Below are positions 9,000 through 19,170 of a DNA stretch of 64,000 bases, one piece after another. The DNA lies in NCBI GenBank assembly GCA_002415085.1, contig DIBV01000001.1:372001-436000 (forward strand). The letters are read 5' to 3'. Made by a program: the position numbers and the translations under genes. The first letter of the stretch is position 1. Each line of letters begins with the position of its first letter. Origin of the DNA: Arsukibacterium sp. UBA5043. GTDB taxonomy: Bacteria > Pseudomonadota > Gammaproteobacteria > Enterobacterales > Alteromonadaceae. A model generated the notes under the pieces. The model had not been told where the DNA came from, made no database searches, and saw only the letters and a list, made by a program, of their open reading frames with translations.

Positions 9000-11900
9000 G
9001 ATTTCTCCAGCTGATGCTGGCTGAAATCAGCCAGCATATTCGCTACCAGGCTTAACCGGTCTTTAGCATCAGGGCTGGCGATGGTAAAACGTAGTTTCTG
9101 ACCACCTTCCAGTTTAAATATCCGGCTTTGTTGCTGGATCAAGCCAATGATATAAGCCGGGGCAACCCGCGTTTTATCGGCAAATTCAATTAAACCGCCT
9201 TTGGCATTGGCTTCAATCCGTTTAATACCGAGCTGTTGGGCCTGCTGTTTAAACTCGGTAAGCTTAACCAGATTTTTTGCAGCATCAGGCAACAGCCCGA
9301 AGCGGTCGATCAACTCGACCTGAACATCATCGAGCTCACTTTCATCTTTGGCACTGGCCAGTTTTTTATAAAATGACAGCCGTAAGTTTACATCAGGGAT
9401 ATAACTGTCGGGTAACAAGGCCGGCAGTTTTAAATCAATTTCGCTTTGCTGGCTTAACATCATATCCAGGCTGGGCTGGCGTCCTTCTTTTAATGCGGTT
9501 ACCGCTTCTTCCAGCATATCCATGTATAAGGTAAAACCTATGGTTTCAATCTGACCACTTTGCTCATCGCCTAACAACTCACCGGCGCCGCGAATTTCTA
9601 AATCATGCGTAGCGAGCGCAAATCCGGCACCTAAATCTTCCAGTGACGAGATGGCTTCCAGCCGCTTTTCGGCATCTTTGCTAAGCCGTTTCGGTGGCGG
9701 TGTCAGCAAATAAGCATAAGCCTGATGATGGGAGCGACCGACCCGTCCCCGTAACTGATGAAGCTGGGCCAGCCCGAAGTTATCAGCACGGTTAATGATA
9801 ATGGTATTCGCTGTGGGTACATCGATGCCGGTTTCAATAATGGTTGAGCACAGCAGTAAATTAAATCGCTGGTGATAAAAATCAGCCATGATCCGTTCTA
9901 AATCACGTTCGCGTAGCTGACCATGGGCAATGGCAATATTGGCTTCAGGCACCAGTTCTGCCAAATCGCTGGCCATTTTTTCGATGGTTGCAACGTCGTT
10001 ATGTAAAAAATAGACCTGACCACCGCGCAAAATTTCGCGCATTACTGCTTCACGCAACAAGCCAGCTTCAAACTCCCTGACAAACGTCTTCACCGCCAGC
10101 CGGCGAGCCGGTGGAGTAGCGATAATAGACAAATCCCGCATGCCCGACATGGACATATTCAGGGTGCGCGGAATAGGGGTGGCGGTCAGGGTTAATATGT
10201 CAATGTTGGCCCGCAGCGCTTTGATTTTTTCTTTCTGACGCACCCCGAAGCGGTGCTCCTCGTCAACAATCAGCAGACCCAAATCATGCAGTTTAATATC
10301 GTCCTGCAACAATTTATGAGTACCAATTAAAATGTCAACTTTGCCATTGGCAACATCTTCTAATATGGCTTTTTGCTGCTTTTGGCTGACAAAGCGTGAT
10401 AACACCTCTACCCGTACCGGCCAGTTAGCAAAACGGTCTTTAAAGTTCTCAAAATGCTGTTGTGCCAGTAAGGTGGTGGGAACCAGAATTGCCACTTGCT
10501 TCGCATCATTGACTGCAATAAAGGCTGCGCGCATGGCAACTTCGGTTTTACCAAAGCCGACATCACCGCATACCAGTCGGTCCATTGGCTGCGGGGTTTG
10601 CATATCATTTAATACGGCAGTAATGGCATCCTGCTGATCGGCAGTCTCCTCAAACGGGAAGCTATCAGCAAAGGCGGCATACTGCTCCTGCTCGATCTTA
10701 AAGGCATAGCCCTGGTGGGCCGCGCGCTGGGCATACACGTCCAGTAGCTCTGCTGCAACGTCGCGAATTTTCTCAGCTGCTTTGCGCCTGGCTTTTTCCC
10801 AGGTGTCGTTGCCAAGTTTATGCAGTGGCGCGTGTTCCTGATCACTGCCAGAATAACGGCTGAGCAGATGTAGTGAGGAAACCGGCACATACAGTTTGCT
10901 ACTACCGGCATACTCTATGGTAACGAATTCGGCACTTATTCCGGCAGCGTCCAGCACCTGCAGCCCCTGATAGCGGCCAACACCATGTTGTAAATGCACC
11001 ACTGGCTGGCCTTCGCTCAGCTCTGCCAGGTTGCGGATAATGGTATCAGAGGAAACCTGCTGGCTTTTTTTGCGGCGCCGGCGCTGGCTTATTTTCTGCC
11101 CAAAAAGTTCGTTTTCACTGATAAGGGCCAGTGGTGGGCTACTGGTAATAAAGGCGCCCTGTTCCAGCGCGCCTACCAGTATGACTAAATCGGCGTCGCT
11201 GTTGGCAAAGTCAGCCAGCCTGGTAATTTCAGGTGCCCGGATACCGGCTTTGTTAAACAGCTGATGCAGGCTTTCGCGCCGACCTTCGCTTTCAACAAAG
11301 AAAATCGCCCGGCCATTTTGCTGTTTCAAGGTCAGTAAAAACTGGCTAAGCAGACTCAGTGGCTGCTTTAACTGATGCTGGATATTCAGTTCTGGCAGCT
11401 CGGCCACCGGCGCGTTGTCCTGGCCGGTTTTCGCCGGTAAAGTGGCACGGCTTAGTTTTAACCGGCTGAAATTATTCAGTTCACTGAATAGTTCATCGGT
11501 TTGCAGGTAGAGTTCCTGTGGTTGTAAAATAGGCCGCATGGTGTCGATAGCGCGGTCATGGTAACGGCGTTTCAGTTCGTGCCAGAATTGATTAGCACTG
11601 TGTTCAATATCGCCATAACTTAATGCAATACAACCTGGTGGTAAAAAACTAAACAGGCTGGCAGTTTGCTCGGCAAATAATGGTAAATAATATTCGATGC
11701 CTGCCGGGAAAATGCCCTGGGTGACCTGCTGATACAACGACTCTTTCTCATTGCGGGCCGCAAAACGCTCCCGATAACGCAAGCGGAACCTTTCAATGGC
11801 CGCTTTATCGGTGGGAAATTCATGCGCGGGCAATAGCTCAATGGCATTGACCTGACTTAAACTGCGCTGATTGTCCGGGTCGAAGGTGCGAATGCCGTCA

Positions 11901-12475
11901 ACTTCATTGTCAAAGAAGTCGATTCGAAATGGCGAGCTGCAACCCATAGGAAACAGATCCAGTAGCGAGCCCCGAGCTGAAAACTCACCATGTTCCATCA
12001 CTTGATCCACGGCCCGGTAGCCCACCGCAGTCAGTTGCAATTTCAGCGCGGTTAAATCAACCTGCTGACCCTGTTCAATCAGAAAACTGGCTTGCTCCAG
12101 ATAATTACGCTGGCTGATTTTTAACAACAGGGTACTGACCGGCACGATAACCAGGCCCTGTGTCAGCCTTGGCAATTGATACAGGGTTTTCAGACGCTGG
12201 GAAATAATATCCTGATGGGGCGAAAATACATCATAGGGCAGGGTTTCCCAATCGGGCAGGGTTAGCACAGGCCAGGCGCTGTCATTAAAAAAAACAGCCA
12301 GTTCCTGTTCCAGCCGAAGTGCACTGGGGGTGTCGGGCACGATCAGTAAATATACCCCAGGTTCGGTCTGCACCAGTTGTGTAATAGCATAGGGCAATGC
12401 GGCGCCATGCAGCTGGCCCCAACCAATCTGATCCTGCTTGCGTTTAATTCGTGGTAAAAACTTAATAAAACTCAT
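8996..12475 (-). CDS. mfd: Transcription-repair coupling factor Mfd
   Basis: Displaces stalled RNA polymerase at DNA lesions and recruits UvrA. Length 1159, as in the family. Visible from N to C: UvrB-like module; RNA-polymerase interaction domain beginning around GQPVVHLQHGVGRYQGL; translocase motifs GDVGFGKTEVAMRAAF (Walker A), DEEHRFGV (Walker B/DEEH) and TATPIPRTLNMSM; then the TRG-type region LHQLRGRVGRS and the C-terminal UvrA-gating domain. The ATG at 12475 is followed by MSFIKFLPRIKR. Cotranscribed with the downstream csiV-like gene (4-nt overlap). All motifs look intact. Confidence 0.97.
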   Translation of the reverse strand: MSFIKFLPRIKRKQDQIGWGQLHGAALPYAITQLVQTEPGVYLLIVPDTPSALRLEQELAVFFNDSAWPVLTLPDWETLPYDVFSPHQDIISQRLKTLYQLPRLTQGLVIVPVSTLLLKISQRNYLEQASFLIEQGQQVDLTALKLQLTAVGYRAVDQVMEHGEFSARGSLLDLFPMGCSSPFRIDFFDNEVDGIRTFDPDNQRSLSQVNAIELLPAHEFPTDKAAIERFRLRYRERFAARNEKESLYQQVTQGIFPAGIEYYLPLFAEQTASLFSFLPPGCIALSYGDIEHSANQFWHELKRRYHDRAIDTMRPILQPQELYLQTDELFSELNNFSRLKLSRATLPAKTGQDNAPVAELPELNIQHQLKQPLSLLSQFLLTLKQQNGRAIFFVESEGRRESLHQLFNKAGIRAPEITRLADFANSDADLVILVGALEQGAFITSSPPLALISENELFGQKISQRRRRKKSQQVSSDTIIRNLAELSEGQPVVHLQHGVGRYQGLQVLDAAGISAEFVTIEYAGSSKLYVPVSSLHLLSRYSGSDQEHAPLHKLGNDTWEKARRKAAEKIRDVAAELLDVYAQRAAHQGYAFKIEQEQYAAFADSFPFEETADQQDAITAVLNDMQTPQPMDRLVCGDVGFGKTEVAMRAAFIAVNDAKQVAILVPTTLLAQQHFENFKDRFANWPVRVEVLSRFVSQKQQKAILEDVANGKVDILIGTHKLLQDDIKLHDLGLLIVDEEHRFGVRQKEKIKALRANIDILTLTATPIPRTLNMSMSGMRDLSIIATPPARRLAVKTFVREFEAGLLREAVMREILRGGQVYFLHNDVATIEKMASDLAELVPEANIAIAHGQLRERDLERIMADFYHQRFNLLLCSTIIETGIDVPTANTIIINRADNFGLAQLHQLRGRVGRSHHQAYAYLLTPPPKRLSKDAEKRLEAISSLEDLGAGFALATHDLEIRGAGELLGDEQSGQIETIGFTLYMDMLEEAVTALKEGRQPSLDMMLSQQSEIDLKLPALLPDSYIPDVNLRLSFYKKLASAKDESELDDVQVELIDRFGLLPDAAKNLVKLTEFKQQAQQLGIKRIEANAKGGLIEFADKTRVAPAYIIGLIQQQSRIFKLEGGQKLRFTIASPDAKDRLSLVANMLADFSQHQLEKS

Positions 12476-12517
12476 TAAAACCTGAAACCCTATACAAAAA
12501 GTGTCACTGTTATTGAT

Positions 12518-12535
12518 GTTGGCGGTAGCGCCAAC
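12518..12535. other. Hairpin between the PilZ gene and mfd
   Basis: Perfect 7-bp stem (GTTGGCG / CGCCAAC) with a 4-nt GTAG loop, about 40 nt upstream of the mfd start and just after the PilZ gene on the minus strand. No T-run follows, so it is a weak terminator candidate or an mRNA structure. Confidence 0.35.
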
Positions 12536-12550
12536 TCGTGCCGCTGCTGT

Positions 12551-13141
12551 TTACTCTGGTAACTGGCGCTGGGCTGCTTTTTGTTTTAACTGGCGAGATT
12601 GCTGATGCAAACTCGCCCTGACAATGAGTTCGCGATCTTGATCTCTAATCCGTCGAAACACAACTTTTATTTGCCAGCCTTCCGTGACTTGTTCAGCACT
12701 AATTACCTGGCCCAGGCAATACACCGCACCTTCGTTTTCCGCCAGAAAAACTTTTAGTTCTACTAACGCCAGCTCCGCAATGGGCTGTCTGCTATGTAAA
12801 CATAAGCCTGCACCCCCATAACTTAACGTATACTGACGGTGCTCTGAGCTGTCTTGCTGACGAAGTACGTAATGTAGCAATAAATCGATTTTGCGCGCCT
12901 GTTGCTGCAGATAGTTTGCAAGCTCATCAGCCAGTTCACCAATCCGGTTCAGTGAGCGCAAGGCCGACATATTAAGCCCGCCCATTTCGCCCGCCAGTAA
13001 AAAGGGTTCGGGTATACTGGCTAAAAACTCCTGCTCAGAGGGCATACTGCCGCTCATAACTTTGCAATTGACGGTAATGTCGTGTTCTACGCTAAAGTAG
13101 TCGTTATAAGCGTCAGTGAGTGACTGTAATATTGGATCCAT
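12551..13141 (-). CDS. PilZ-domain-like protein
   Basis: A 196-residue cytoplasmic protein. The N-terminal helical part (DPILQSLTDAYNDYF) and the C-terminal beta-barrel with YTLSYGGAGLCL resemble PilZ-domain proteins of gammaproteobacteria, which bind cyclic di-GMP or act as motility/biofilm adaptors. The canonical D/N-x-S-x-x-G motif is present only as TLSYGG, and no clear RxxxR precedes it, so c-di-GMP binding is uncertain. I chose the ATG at 13141, with GAGG six bases upstream, over a GTG at 13186 that lacks a ribosome site. It lies upstream of mfd on the same strand. Confidence 0.65.
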   Translation of the reverse strand: MDPILQSLTDAYNDYFSVEHDITVNCKVMSGSMPSEQEFLASIPEPFLLAGEMGGLNMSALRSLNRIGELADELANYLQQQARKIDLLLHYVLRQQDSSEHRQYTLSYGGAGLCLHSRQPIAELALVELKVFLAENEGAVYCLGQVISAEQVTEGWQIKVVFRRIRDQDRELIVRASLHQQSRQLKQKAAQRQLPE

Positions 13142-13251
13142 AGCAGGCCTCGAGTAAGGTTGCTTGTCATTATGGCTAATAATCACTATTATCAGCAGCG
13201 ATTTTTGCAGCTAATTTATCATCTAACCGAGGCAAAGTCCTGAATATTAAC

Positions 13252-14451
13252 ATGCAATTACCTACCAGTATTTTGCTGGGTTTACGCTACAGCCAGAGCC
13301 GTAAGGGCAATGCCTTTATTTCATTTATTACTTTTTTTTCGGTTGCCGGTATTTTATTGGGTGTCATGGCCTTAACGTTGGTCAGCTCGGTAATGAACGG
13401 CTTTGAAGCCGAACTGAAAAAGAGGATCCTGGGCGTTATTCCTCACGTTGTAGTACAGCCGTTAACCGCAGATAATGACTGGCAAACGGCGTTAAGCAGC
13501 AGCGATAATGTGCAGGATATCAGTCCTTTTTTACAAACCGAAGCGCTGGTTCAGGCTCCGCGCCAGCTAAATGCAGTGATGTTGCAGGGTATTGATCCGC
13601 AGCAATTACCGCAATTTTTACAGCAGGCGCTGGTAGTGGGTAGCTGGCAAGATTTTACCAATACCCGCTATGGTGTGGTTCTGGGACGCGGTCTGGCAGA
13701 ACAACTGCAGGTAAGCCGCGGCCAGCAATTGAGATTTATGCTGGCGCAAGGTGGTAGTTATACCCCGGTAGGCTGGCTTCCCCGGCAACGGTTGTTTGAA
13801 GTGGTGGGTATTGTCGATACCGGGTCAGAAGTCGATAATCTGTTGGCGGTTACCCGTTTGGATGATTTGGCGCGCCTGTTACCCGTTTCTGAGCGCGAGC
13901 CAGCGTGGCGCCTAAGCCTGGCCGAGCCCTTCACTGCACCTATACTGGCCGAGCGTTTAAGCCTGAGCCCGCAATTACGAAGCGTCACTGACTGGCGTCA
14001 GAGCCAGGGGAAGTTATTTGCGGCAGTGGCAATGGAAAAAGCCATGATGTGGCTAATGTTATTACTGATCGTCGCTGTGGCAGCCTTTAATATTGTATCG
14101 GCACTGGTCATGATGGTGACGGAAAAACAAGCGGAAGTGGCCATTTTAAAAACACTGGGCATGACTGACAGCCAATTGTTTATGGTGTTTGCGTTTCAGG
14201 GCGTGGTCAACGGTATGGTTGGGGCGTTGCTCGGTGTGCTGAGCGGCGTGTTCTTAAGCCTGCAACTTAACGAAGTGCTAAACGTGTTCGGTTTACAATT
14301 GGCCAGCGGCATTGCCTTACCGGTAGACATTAATCCGTTACAAATAATCACTATTTTTGCATGTGCCGTGGGGCTTACCCTGCTGGCAGTGCTGTATCCA
14401 GCCTGGCGGGCTGTTAAAGTTAATCCGGCGGAAATTTTACGCGATGAATAA
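13252..14451 (+). CDS. lolC: Lipoprotein-releasing ABC permease LolC
   Basis: Inner-membrane subunit of the LolCDE complex, which extracts outer-membrane lipoproteins and passes them to LolA. 399 residues: N-terminal membrane helix ([20 protein letters not shown]), the large periplasmic domain, then three C-terminal helices and the coupling region [16 protein letters not shown]. It is the FtsX/MacB-type permease fold. It overlaps lolD by 8 nt. LolC versus LolE is assigned by order (C-D-E) and sequence style. The ATG at 13252 lacks a strong ribosome-binding site but is the only good start for the family N-terminus. Confidence 0.93.
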   Translation: MQLPTSILLGLRYSQSRKGNAFISFITFFSVAGILLGVMALTLVSSVMNGFEAELKKRILGVIPHVVVQPLTADNDWQTALSSSDNVQDISPFLQTEALVQAPRQLNAVMLQGIDPQQLPQFLQQALVVGSWQDFTNTRYGVVLGRGLAEQLQVSRGQQLRFMLAQGGSYTPVGWLPRQRLFEVVGIVDTGSEVDNLLAVTRLDDLARLLPVSEREPAWRLSLAEPFTAPILAERLSLSPQLRSVTDWRQSQGKLFAAVAMEKAMMWLMLLLIVAVAAFNIVSALVMMVTEKQAEVAILKTLGMTDSQLFMVFAFQGVVNGMVGALLGVLSGVFLSLQLNEVLNVFGLQLASGIALPVDINPLQIITIFACAVGLTLLAVLYPAWRAVKVNPAEILRDE

Positions 14452-15127
14452 AGTATTAGAAGCTCATCAGATCAGTAAGAGCTACCGTGATGGCAGTGCG
14501 GTTACTCAGGTGTTAGATAAGGTCAGTCTGAGCGTGACAGCGGGTGAAATGGTGGCAATAGTAGGCAGTTCGGGTTCGGGTAAAAGTACCTTGCTGCATA
14601 TTTTAGGTGCGCTGGATCTGGCTGACAGTGGTTCGGTAAGCATCGCCGGGCAACCACTGGCAGGGTTAAGCTCTGCCAGAAAGGCCCGGCTGCGTAATCA
14701 GCAACTGGGCTTTATTTACCAGTTCCATCATTTATTAATGGACTTTACTGCGCTGGAAAATGTAGCGATGCCGCTGTTTATCCGGGGTGACAACAAAAGC
14801 GATGCGTTGGCAAAAGCCGCGGCGCTGGTCGCCAGGGTGGGCCTGAGCCATCGTGGACATCATAAACCTTCCGAGCTTAGTGGAGGAGAGCGGCAACGGG
14901 TAGCGATTGCCAGAGCGCTGGTAACCCAACCTGCTCTGGTGCTCGCTGATGAACCGACCGGTAATCTGGATCAGCATACGGCCGAGTCAATATACCAGCT
15001 GCTGCGGGAGTTAAATGCCAGTATGGCAACCAGTTTTGTGGTAGTAACCCATGATACTGAATTAGCGGGCCGGCTTGATACCCAATATCTGATGCGCGAA
15101 GGAAAGCTTGGGGTGATGCATGGCTAG
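14444..15127 (+). CDS. lolD: Lipoprotein-releasing ATPase LolD
   Basis: ATP-binding subunit of LolCDE, 227 residues. Walker [10 protein letters not shown], signature [15 protein letters not shown] and Walker [13 protein letters not shown] are intact. The start is set at ATG 14444 ([14 protein letters not shown]), overlapping the lolC stop by 8 nt. A frame extension to 14357 would add 29 residues unrelated to the family and lie inside lolC. It overlaps lolE by 8 nt, so the three genes are translationally coupled. Confidence 0.96.
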   Translation: MNKVLEAHQISKSYRDGSAVTQVLDKVSLSVTAGEMVAIVGSSGSGKSTLLHILGALDLADSGSVSIAGQPLAGLSSARKARLRNQQLGFIYQFHHLLMDFTALENVAMPLFIRGDNKSDALAKAAALVARVGLSHRGHHKPSELSGGERQRVAIARALVTQPALVLADEPTGNLDQHTAESIYQLLRELNASMATSFVVVTHDTELAGRLDTQYLMREGKLGVMHG

Positions 15128-16358
15128 TCTGGCCTGGCAACTGGCAAAGCGCTACCGGTCTACCCGTCATACCAGTGGTTTTATCCGTTTTATTTCGGCG
15201 TCATCTACCTCGGGTATTGCACTGGGGGTGGCTATTCTTATTCTGGCGCTTTCCGTCATGAACGGTTTTGAGCAAGCGTTAAAAGATCGCTTGCTGGCGG
15301 TGATCCCGCATGTCGAGCTTGAAGCGGCTGACTATTCGCTGGCTGACTGGCCACGTCAGCTTGCCACTATGTCAGGTGCTGAAGGCGTCAGTGCCGGTGC
15401 GCCTTTCATTAAAGCTAATGGAATGTTGCGCCATGGTGGCGCAGTAAAGGCGGCTCAGGTACGGGGCATAAGTCTGCCACACGAACAGCAGATCAGTGCG
15501 GTTACGGAGTTTGTCACTCAGGGCAGTATGGCTTCGCTGGATCAGCAACATATTGTCCTGGGCCAGGGTATTGCTGACGCATTAGACATTGAGGTGGGGC
15601 AAAGTTTACAACTGATGTTGCCCCGGTTCGCTACAGATGGCAGCCTGGCAAGCCATCGTACTGTCAGTTTAACGGTCAGCGGCATTGTTGCGCTGGGAGG
15701 TCAGCTTGACTACAGCCAGGTATGGGTTGATATGCCTGCATTAGCGCTCTGGTTAGGAATGGCAGAAGATGAGGTGCACGGACTGGCGTTCCGGATAGAC
15801 GATGTTTTCACCGCGCCGCAATTGGCCCGGGTGCTGGGCCGGTTAGCGGATGAATATGTTTATTCGACAGATTGGTACCGCAGCCAGGGTCATGTTTATA
15901 ACGATATTCAGATGGTGCGGGCTATTTTGTATCTGGTACTGACCCTGGTTATTACGGTAGCCTGTTTTAATATTGTGGCGACCCTGGTTATGGCGGTACG
16001 GGAAAAAGAAGCGGACATTGCTATCTTACTGACCATGGGGATGGCGCCTGGTCAGCTGATTAAAACCTTTGTGTTACTTGGCTGGTTAAATGGCATAATT
16101 GGTTCACTGCTTGGCGTGGCATTTGGCGTGTTGTTGGCCAGTACTATTGAATCTGTTTTTGCCACAATAACCCGGGTCATTGGCAGCACATTACTGGATC
16201 CGAGCATTTATTTTATCGACTTTGTACCCTCTGTGCTGCGCTGGCAGGACGTACTCCTGACGCTAAGCATAGCGCTGTTGATGAGTTTGCTGGCGACCTT
16301 ATATCCTGCCTGGCGGGCCAGCAAAGTAGAGCCCGCGACCATTCTTGGCCAGCACTAA
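15120..16358 (+). CDS. lolE: Lipoprotein-releasing ABC permease LolE
   Basis: Second, non-identical permease of LolCDE, 412 residues. It has the same topology as LolC: an N-terminal helix around [22 protein letters not shown], a periplasmic domain and a C-terminal three-helix block, with coupling motif [15 protein letters not shown]. Its presence shows a heterodimeric LolCE system as in Escherichia coli, rather than the single LolF of some proteobacteria. The ATG at 15120 overlaps the lolD end. It converges on the DUF2062 gene with 6 nt between the stops. Confidence 0.94.
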   Translation: MASLAWQLAKRYRSTRHTSGFIRFISASSTSGIALGVAILILALSVMNGFEQALKDRLLAVIPHVELEAADYSLADWPRQLATMSGAEGVSAGAPFIKANGMLRHGGAVKAAQVRGISLPHEQQISAVTEFVTQGSMASLDQQHIVLGQGIADALDIEVGQSLQLMLPRFATDGSLASHRTVSLTVSGIVALGGQLDYSQVWVDMPALALWLGMAEDEVHGLAFRIDDVFTAPQLARVLGRLADEYVYSTDWYRSQGHVYNDIQMVRAILYLVLTLVITVACFNIVATLVMAVREKEADIAILLTMGMAPGQLIKTFVLLGWLNGIIGSLLGVAFGVLLASTIESVFATITRVIGSTLLDPSIYFIDFVPSVLRWQDVLLTLSIALLMSLLATLYPAWRASKVEPATILGQH

Positions 16359-16364
16359 GCCCGG

Positions 16365-16886
16365 TTAACGCTTACGGTTTTTCAGCAATTTAGCCAACTG
16401 GGCTTTCTTAACAGACAATCGCCATAGCCAGTCAATCATAAAATAACCGCTGATACTGGCGGTTATCGCCATCAATAACGACCCCAGCAAAAAAGGTTTG
16501 CCAATAGTATGCAGGCTGTGGCGCAGCCATTCCAGACTCGCTTCAAACGCAAAGGGTTCCAGCGGTTGCGCCAGAACCACGGCGCCAATCAGATAACTTA
16601 AATAAAACATAATAGGCATGGTAAGGGGGTTTGATGTCCATACCAGGGCCAGCGTTAATGGCATATTGACCCGCAGCGGAATCGCCGTCGCTGCGGCGGC
16701 CAACATTTGAAATGGCATTGGGATCCAGGCCCAGAACAAGCCAACAGCAAAAGCACCGCGCGCTGAGCGCCGGTTTAAATGCCAAAGGTTACCATCGTGT
16801 AGCAAGCTTCCAAATAAATTTATAAGTTTTTGTTGCTTGATTTTCTCAGCTGATGGTAGATATTTCTTAAATAGTTTTTTGGGCAT
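16365..16886 (-). CDS. DUF2062 membrane protein
   Basis: A 173-residue protein with the DUF2062 core. A basic N-terminus (MPKKLFKKYLPSAEKIKQQ) is followed by the conserved region NRRSARGAFAVGLFWAWIPMPFQM and then membrane helices containing TSNPLTMPIMFYLSYLIG. The family has no firmly established function. It lies between and opposite to lolE and comEC, so it is a single-gene unit. Its 5' end and the comEC start are divergent and 23 nt apart, so promoters must overlap the coding ends or be very compact. Confidence 0.88.
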   Translation of the reverse strand: MPKKLFKKYLPSAEKIKQQKLINLFGSLLHDGNLWHLNRRSARGAFAVGLFWAWIPMPFQMLAAAATAIPLRVNMPLTLALVWTSNPLTMPIMFYLSYLIGAVVLAQPLEPFAFEASLEWLRHSLHTIGKPFLLGSLLMAITASISGYFMIDWLWRLSVKKAQLAKLLKNRKR

Positions 16887-16909
16887 TCTAACCTGTATAG
16901 AAAGAGGCC

Positions 16910-19138
16910 ATGCTAGGATTCTGCATCGGAGTTATTACAGCCAGCCTATTGTCATTATTTTTGCCGATAGTGCCACCTTTTTTCAGTATTTTTTTTGGAA
17001 TACTGTTTCTGCTGCCTTTTGTCTGGCGCTGGCCATTGTTAATGATGTTTATCTTAGGTGCTGGCTGCTTTATGGCGAGCTGGAGCTGGCAATATCAGCA
17101 ATATCAGACAGCCCGTCATGCGATACTTAATGCAACAGACTCTACTGTGATAGTAAGGGTCAACAGTCAACCTAAAGTATATCCTGAGTACACCCAGCTT
17201 AGCGCAACTGTGTTAAGGGGGCCAGCAGCGGGGTTTAAACTGTCGTTACGCTGGCAACAGCCACCGACATTAGCCGTGGGTCAGCAGTGGCGCTTACGTC
17301 TGCAACTGAAACCTGTACATGGCTATGCTAACCCGGGAGGGTTTAACAGGGAAAACTACGGTTTGGTAGACGGGGTGGTAGCGGCCGGTCACGTTATTGC
17401 CGGCCGACATACCCTGCTCAAGCAGCACGATTCTGTGCGCCAGCGGATTGTTGCCCGGGTTGAGCACGCCATCGAGCCTTATCGCACCGCATCGTTACTA
17501 AGAGCGTTGGCAGTGGGGGAGCGGGATTTTCCGCCCTGGCTGTGGCAGGGCGCTCAGCATGCCGGGTTGGGGCACTTACTGGCCATCTCTGGTTTGCATA
17601 TCGGCCTGGTATTTGGCTGGATGTTGTGGCTTGGCAGCTGGAGTAAAGGCTTGCTCGCTGTAAAACGTCAGCAACAACTGGTGCTGTTGCTGGCGTTGTC
17701 AGCCGCATTGCTTTATGCCTGGCTTGCCAGTTTTGCTATTCCCACCCTGCGGGCCAGCATTGGGCTGGCGATTCTGGTCATTTGTCGCAGTCAGTTGCTA
17801 AAAACGTCATTGAGTCGTTTCTGGTTGTTGTTGGTCGCCTTATTATTGCTAATAATGCCGTTCTGGTCTCTCAGTGCCAGTTTCTGGTTGTCGGTGCTGG
17901 CCGTGGCCATCATATTCCTTGCAATGTGGCGTTATCCGCTGACACAATTTCACTGGCCCGGCCGCCTGCGCTGGTTTCTGACTTTTCACCTAATGTTGAC
18001 GTTATTAATGACGCTGCTTGGTATTATACTTTTTGGTGGTTTTAGTCCGTTAATGTTGGTCTCTAACCTGCTGTTTGTGCCCTGGTGCAGCCTGGTGGCG
18101 ATCCCTTTGCTTCTGCTAAGTTTGCTGCTGACCGCATTGGGTTTTCCTGTCGCGGGGTTATGGCAGCTGACCGACAGCGCTTTTCTCCCGCTACTGTGGT
18201 GGTTAGAGCGAAGCGCTCAGCTGCCACTATGGGTGCCGGTGGTGCAGGTTTCTGGCACAGCAGTCGCATTGTTGGCAGCAGTGCTGTTGGTGCTACTGAT
18301 TTTTGCCAGAAAAGCAGCATTGATGCTGTTGCCACTTAGTCTATTGTTGCTTACTGGCAGCACGATACATTCACCGCCCTGGCAGATACATTTACTGGAT
18401 AGCGGTCAGCGCCAGCTGGTGTTATTGCAGCGGGGACGGCGGGCTGTGTTGTATGACGCCGCCCCGGCGCAGGCCAGTCAGGACATCGCTGCCGACCAGT
18501 TACAACCCGTGTTGCATCAATTGGGCATTCATCAGCTTGATTATGTGCTGTTTCGACAGCAGCGCTCAGAGCGTAGCAGGTTCTGGGCGTTGCAGCGGAA
18601 CTATGCTGTTAGCCGGCACAACCTGGCGGGCTTCAGCCAGCAGCCTGGCGAAGAGTTATGCGCTCAGCTACCTGCGGTATATCAGGATATCCGGTTTGAA
18701 ATTCTGACTGCAGGGGCAAGTGACAGCTGTATCCTTCGGATAACGATAGGACCATGGCGGGTACTTATTCCAGGCAATATAGACCAGACGACTGAACATG
18801 CTTTAGTTAGCGGCAATAGTGATGTGGCTGCGGATATATTGATTCTGGCCAATAATGGCAGCGCGGCAGTCAACAGTCTGCCACTGATACAGCGGGTGCG
18901 CCCGGCACTGGCTCTGAATGCGGCAGCATTTATGAATGGCTATCAACATCCTGCGGCGGCAGTGCAACGAAGACTGGCATTGCTGCAAGTACCACTGCTT
19001 AATACCGCAGACTACGGTGCTATTACTATTGAATTTACTGATCAAAACCTGCGTTTAAGCAGCCGGCGACGGCAAAGATTACCGTTTTGGACAGAAAAGC
19101 CAGCGGCAATTGCTGAAACCTTGGCAACAACACGCTAG
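16910..19138 (+). CDS. comEC: ComEC/Rec2-family DNA-uptake channel with degenerate metallo-beta-lactamase domain
   Basis: Inner-membrane protein of 742 residues. It has an N-terminal DUF4131 domain with beta-barrel (about 1-200), the Competence channel domain with the hallmark LLAISGLHIGLVFG (about 222-235), many membrane helices to about 490, and a C-terminal region aligning to the ComEC metallo-beta-lactamase domain. In that last domain the expected HxHxDH after DYVL is replaced by FRQQRSERS (residues about 547-555), LDVGQG is LDSGQR, the usual GD of the fourth strand is PGN and HHGS is NNGS. The family landmarks SDSCILRI and YGAITIEF persist, so it is a member with a dead metal site, not a frameshift. 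It is upstream of msbA, as ycaI is in E. coli. Confidence 0.92.
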   Translation: MLGFCIGVITASLLSLFLPIVPPFFSIFFGILFLLPFVWRWPLLMMFILGAGCFMASWSWQYQQYQTARHAILNATDSTVIVRVNSQPKVYPEYTQLSATVLRGPAAGFKLSLRWQQPPTLAVGQQWRLRLQLKPVHGYANPGGFNRENYGLVDGVVAAGHVIAGRHTLLKQHDSVRQRIVARVEHAIEPYRTASLLRALAVGERDFPPWLWQGAQHAGLGHLLAISGLHIGLVFGWMLWLGSWSKGLLAVKRQQQLVLLLALSAALLYAWLASFAIPTLRASIGLAILVICRSQLLKTSLSRFWLLLVALLLLIMPFWSLSASFWLSVLAVAIIFLAMWRYPLTQFHWPGRLRWFLTFHLMLTLLMTLLGIILFGGFSPLMLVSNLLFVPWCSLVAIPLLLLSLLLTALGFPVAGLWQLTDSAFLPLLWWLERSAQLPLWVPVVQVSGTAVALLAAVLLVLLIFARKAALMLLPLSLLLLTGSTIHSPPWQIHLLDSGQRQLVLLQRGRRAVLYDAAPAQASQDIAADQLQPVLHQLGIHQLDYVLFRQQRSERSRFWALQRNYAVSRHNLAGFSQQPGEELCAQLPAVYQDIRFEILTAGASDSCILRITIGPWRVLIPGNIDQTTEHALVSGNSDVAADILILANNGSAAVNSLPLIQRVRPALALNAAAFMNGYQHPAAAVQRRLALLQVPLLNTADYGAITIEFTDQNLRLSSRRRQRLPFWTEKPAAIAETLATTR

Positions 19139-19170
19139 AATAAGCAAAATTCAAATGGCAGGAATACCCA

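Noticed and set aside
13142-13186. GTG start for the PilZ-like protein
   Set aside because: No ribosome site, and the ATG at 13141 has GAGG at good spacing.
14357-14443. Upstream extension of lolD by 29 residues
   Set aside because: Lies inside lolC and lacks family similarity; ATG 14444 gives the conserved N-terminus.
16910-19138. Frameshift as the cause of missing ComEC metal ligands
   Set aside because: Landmarks flanking the missing motifs are in the same frame and the frame is continuous to a normal C-terminus.
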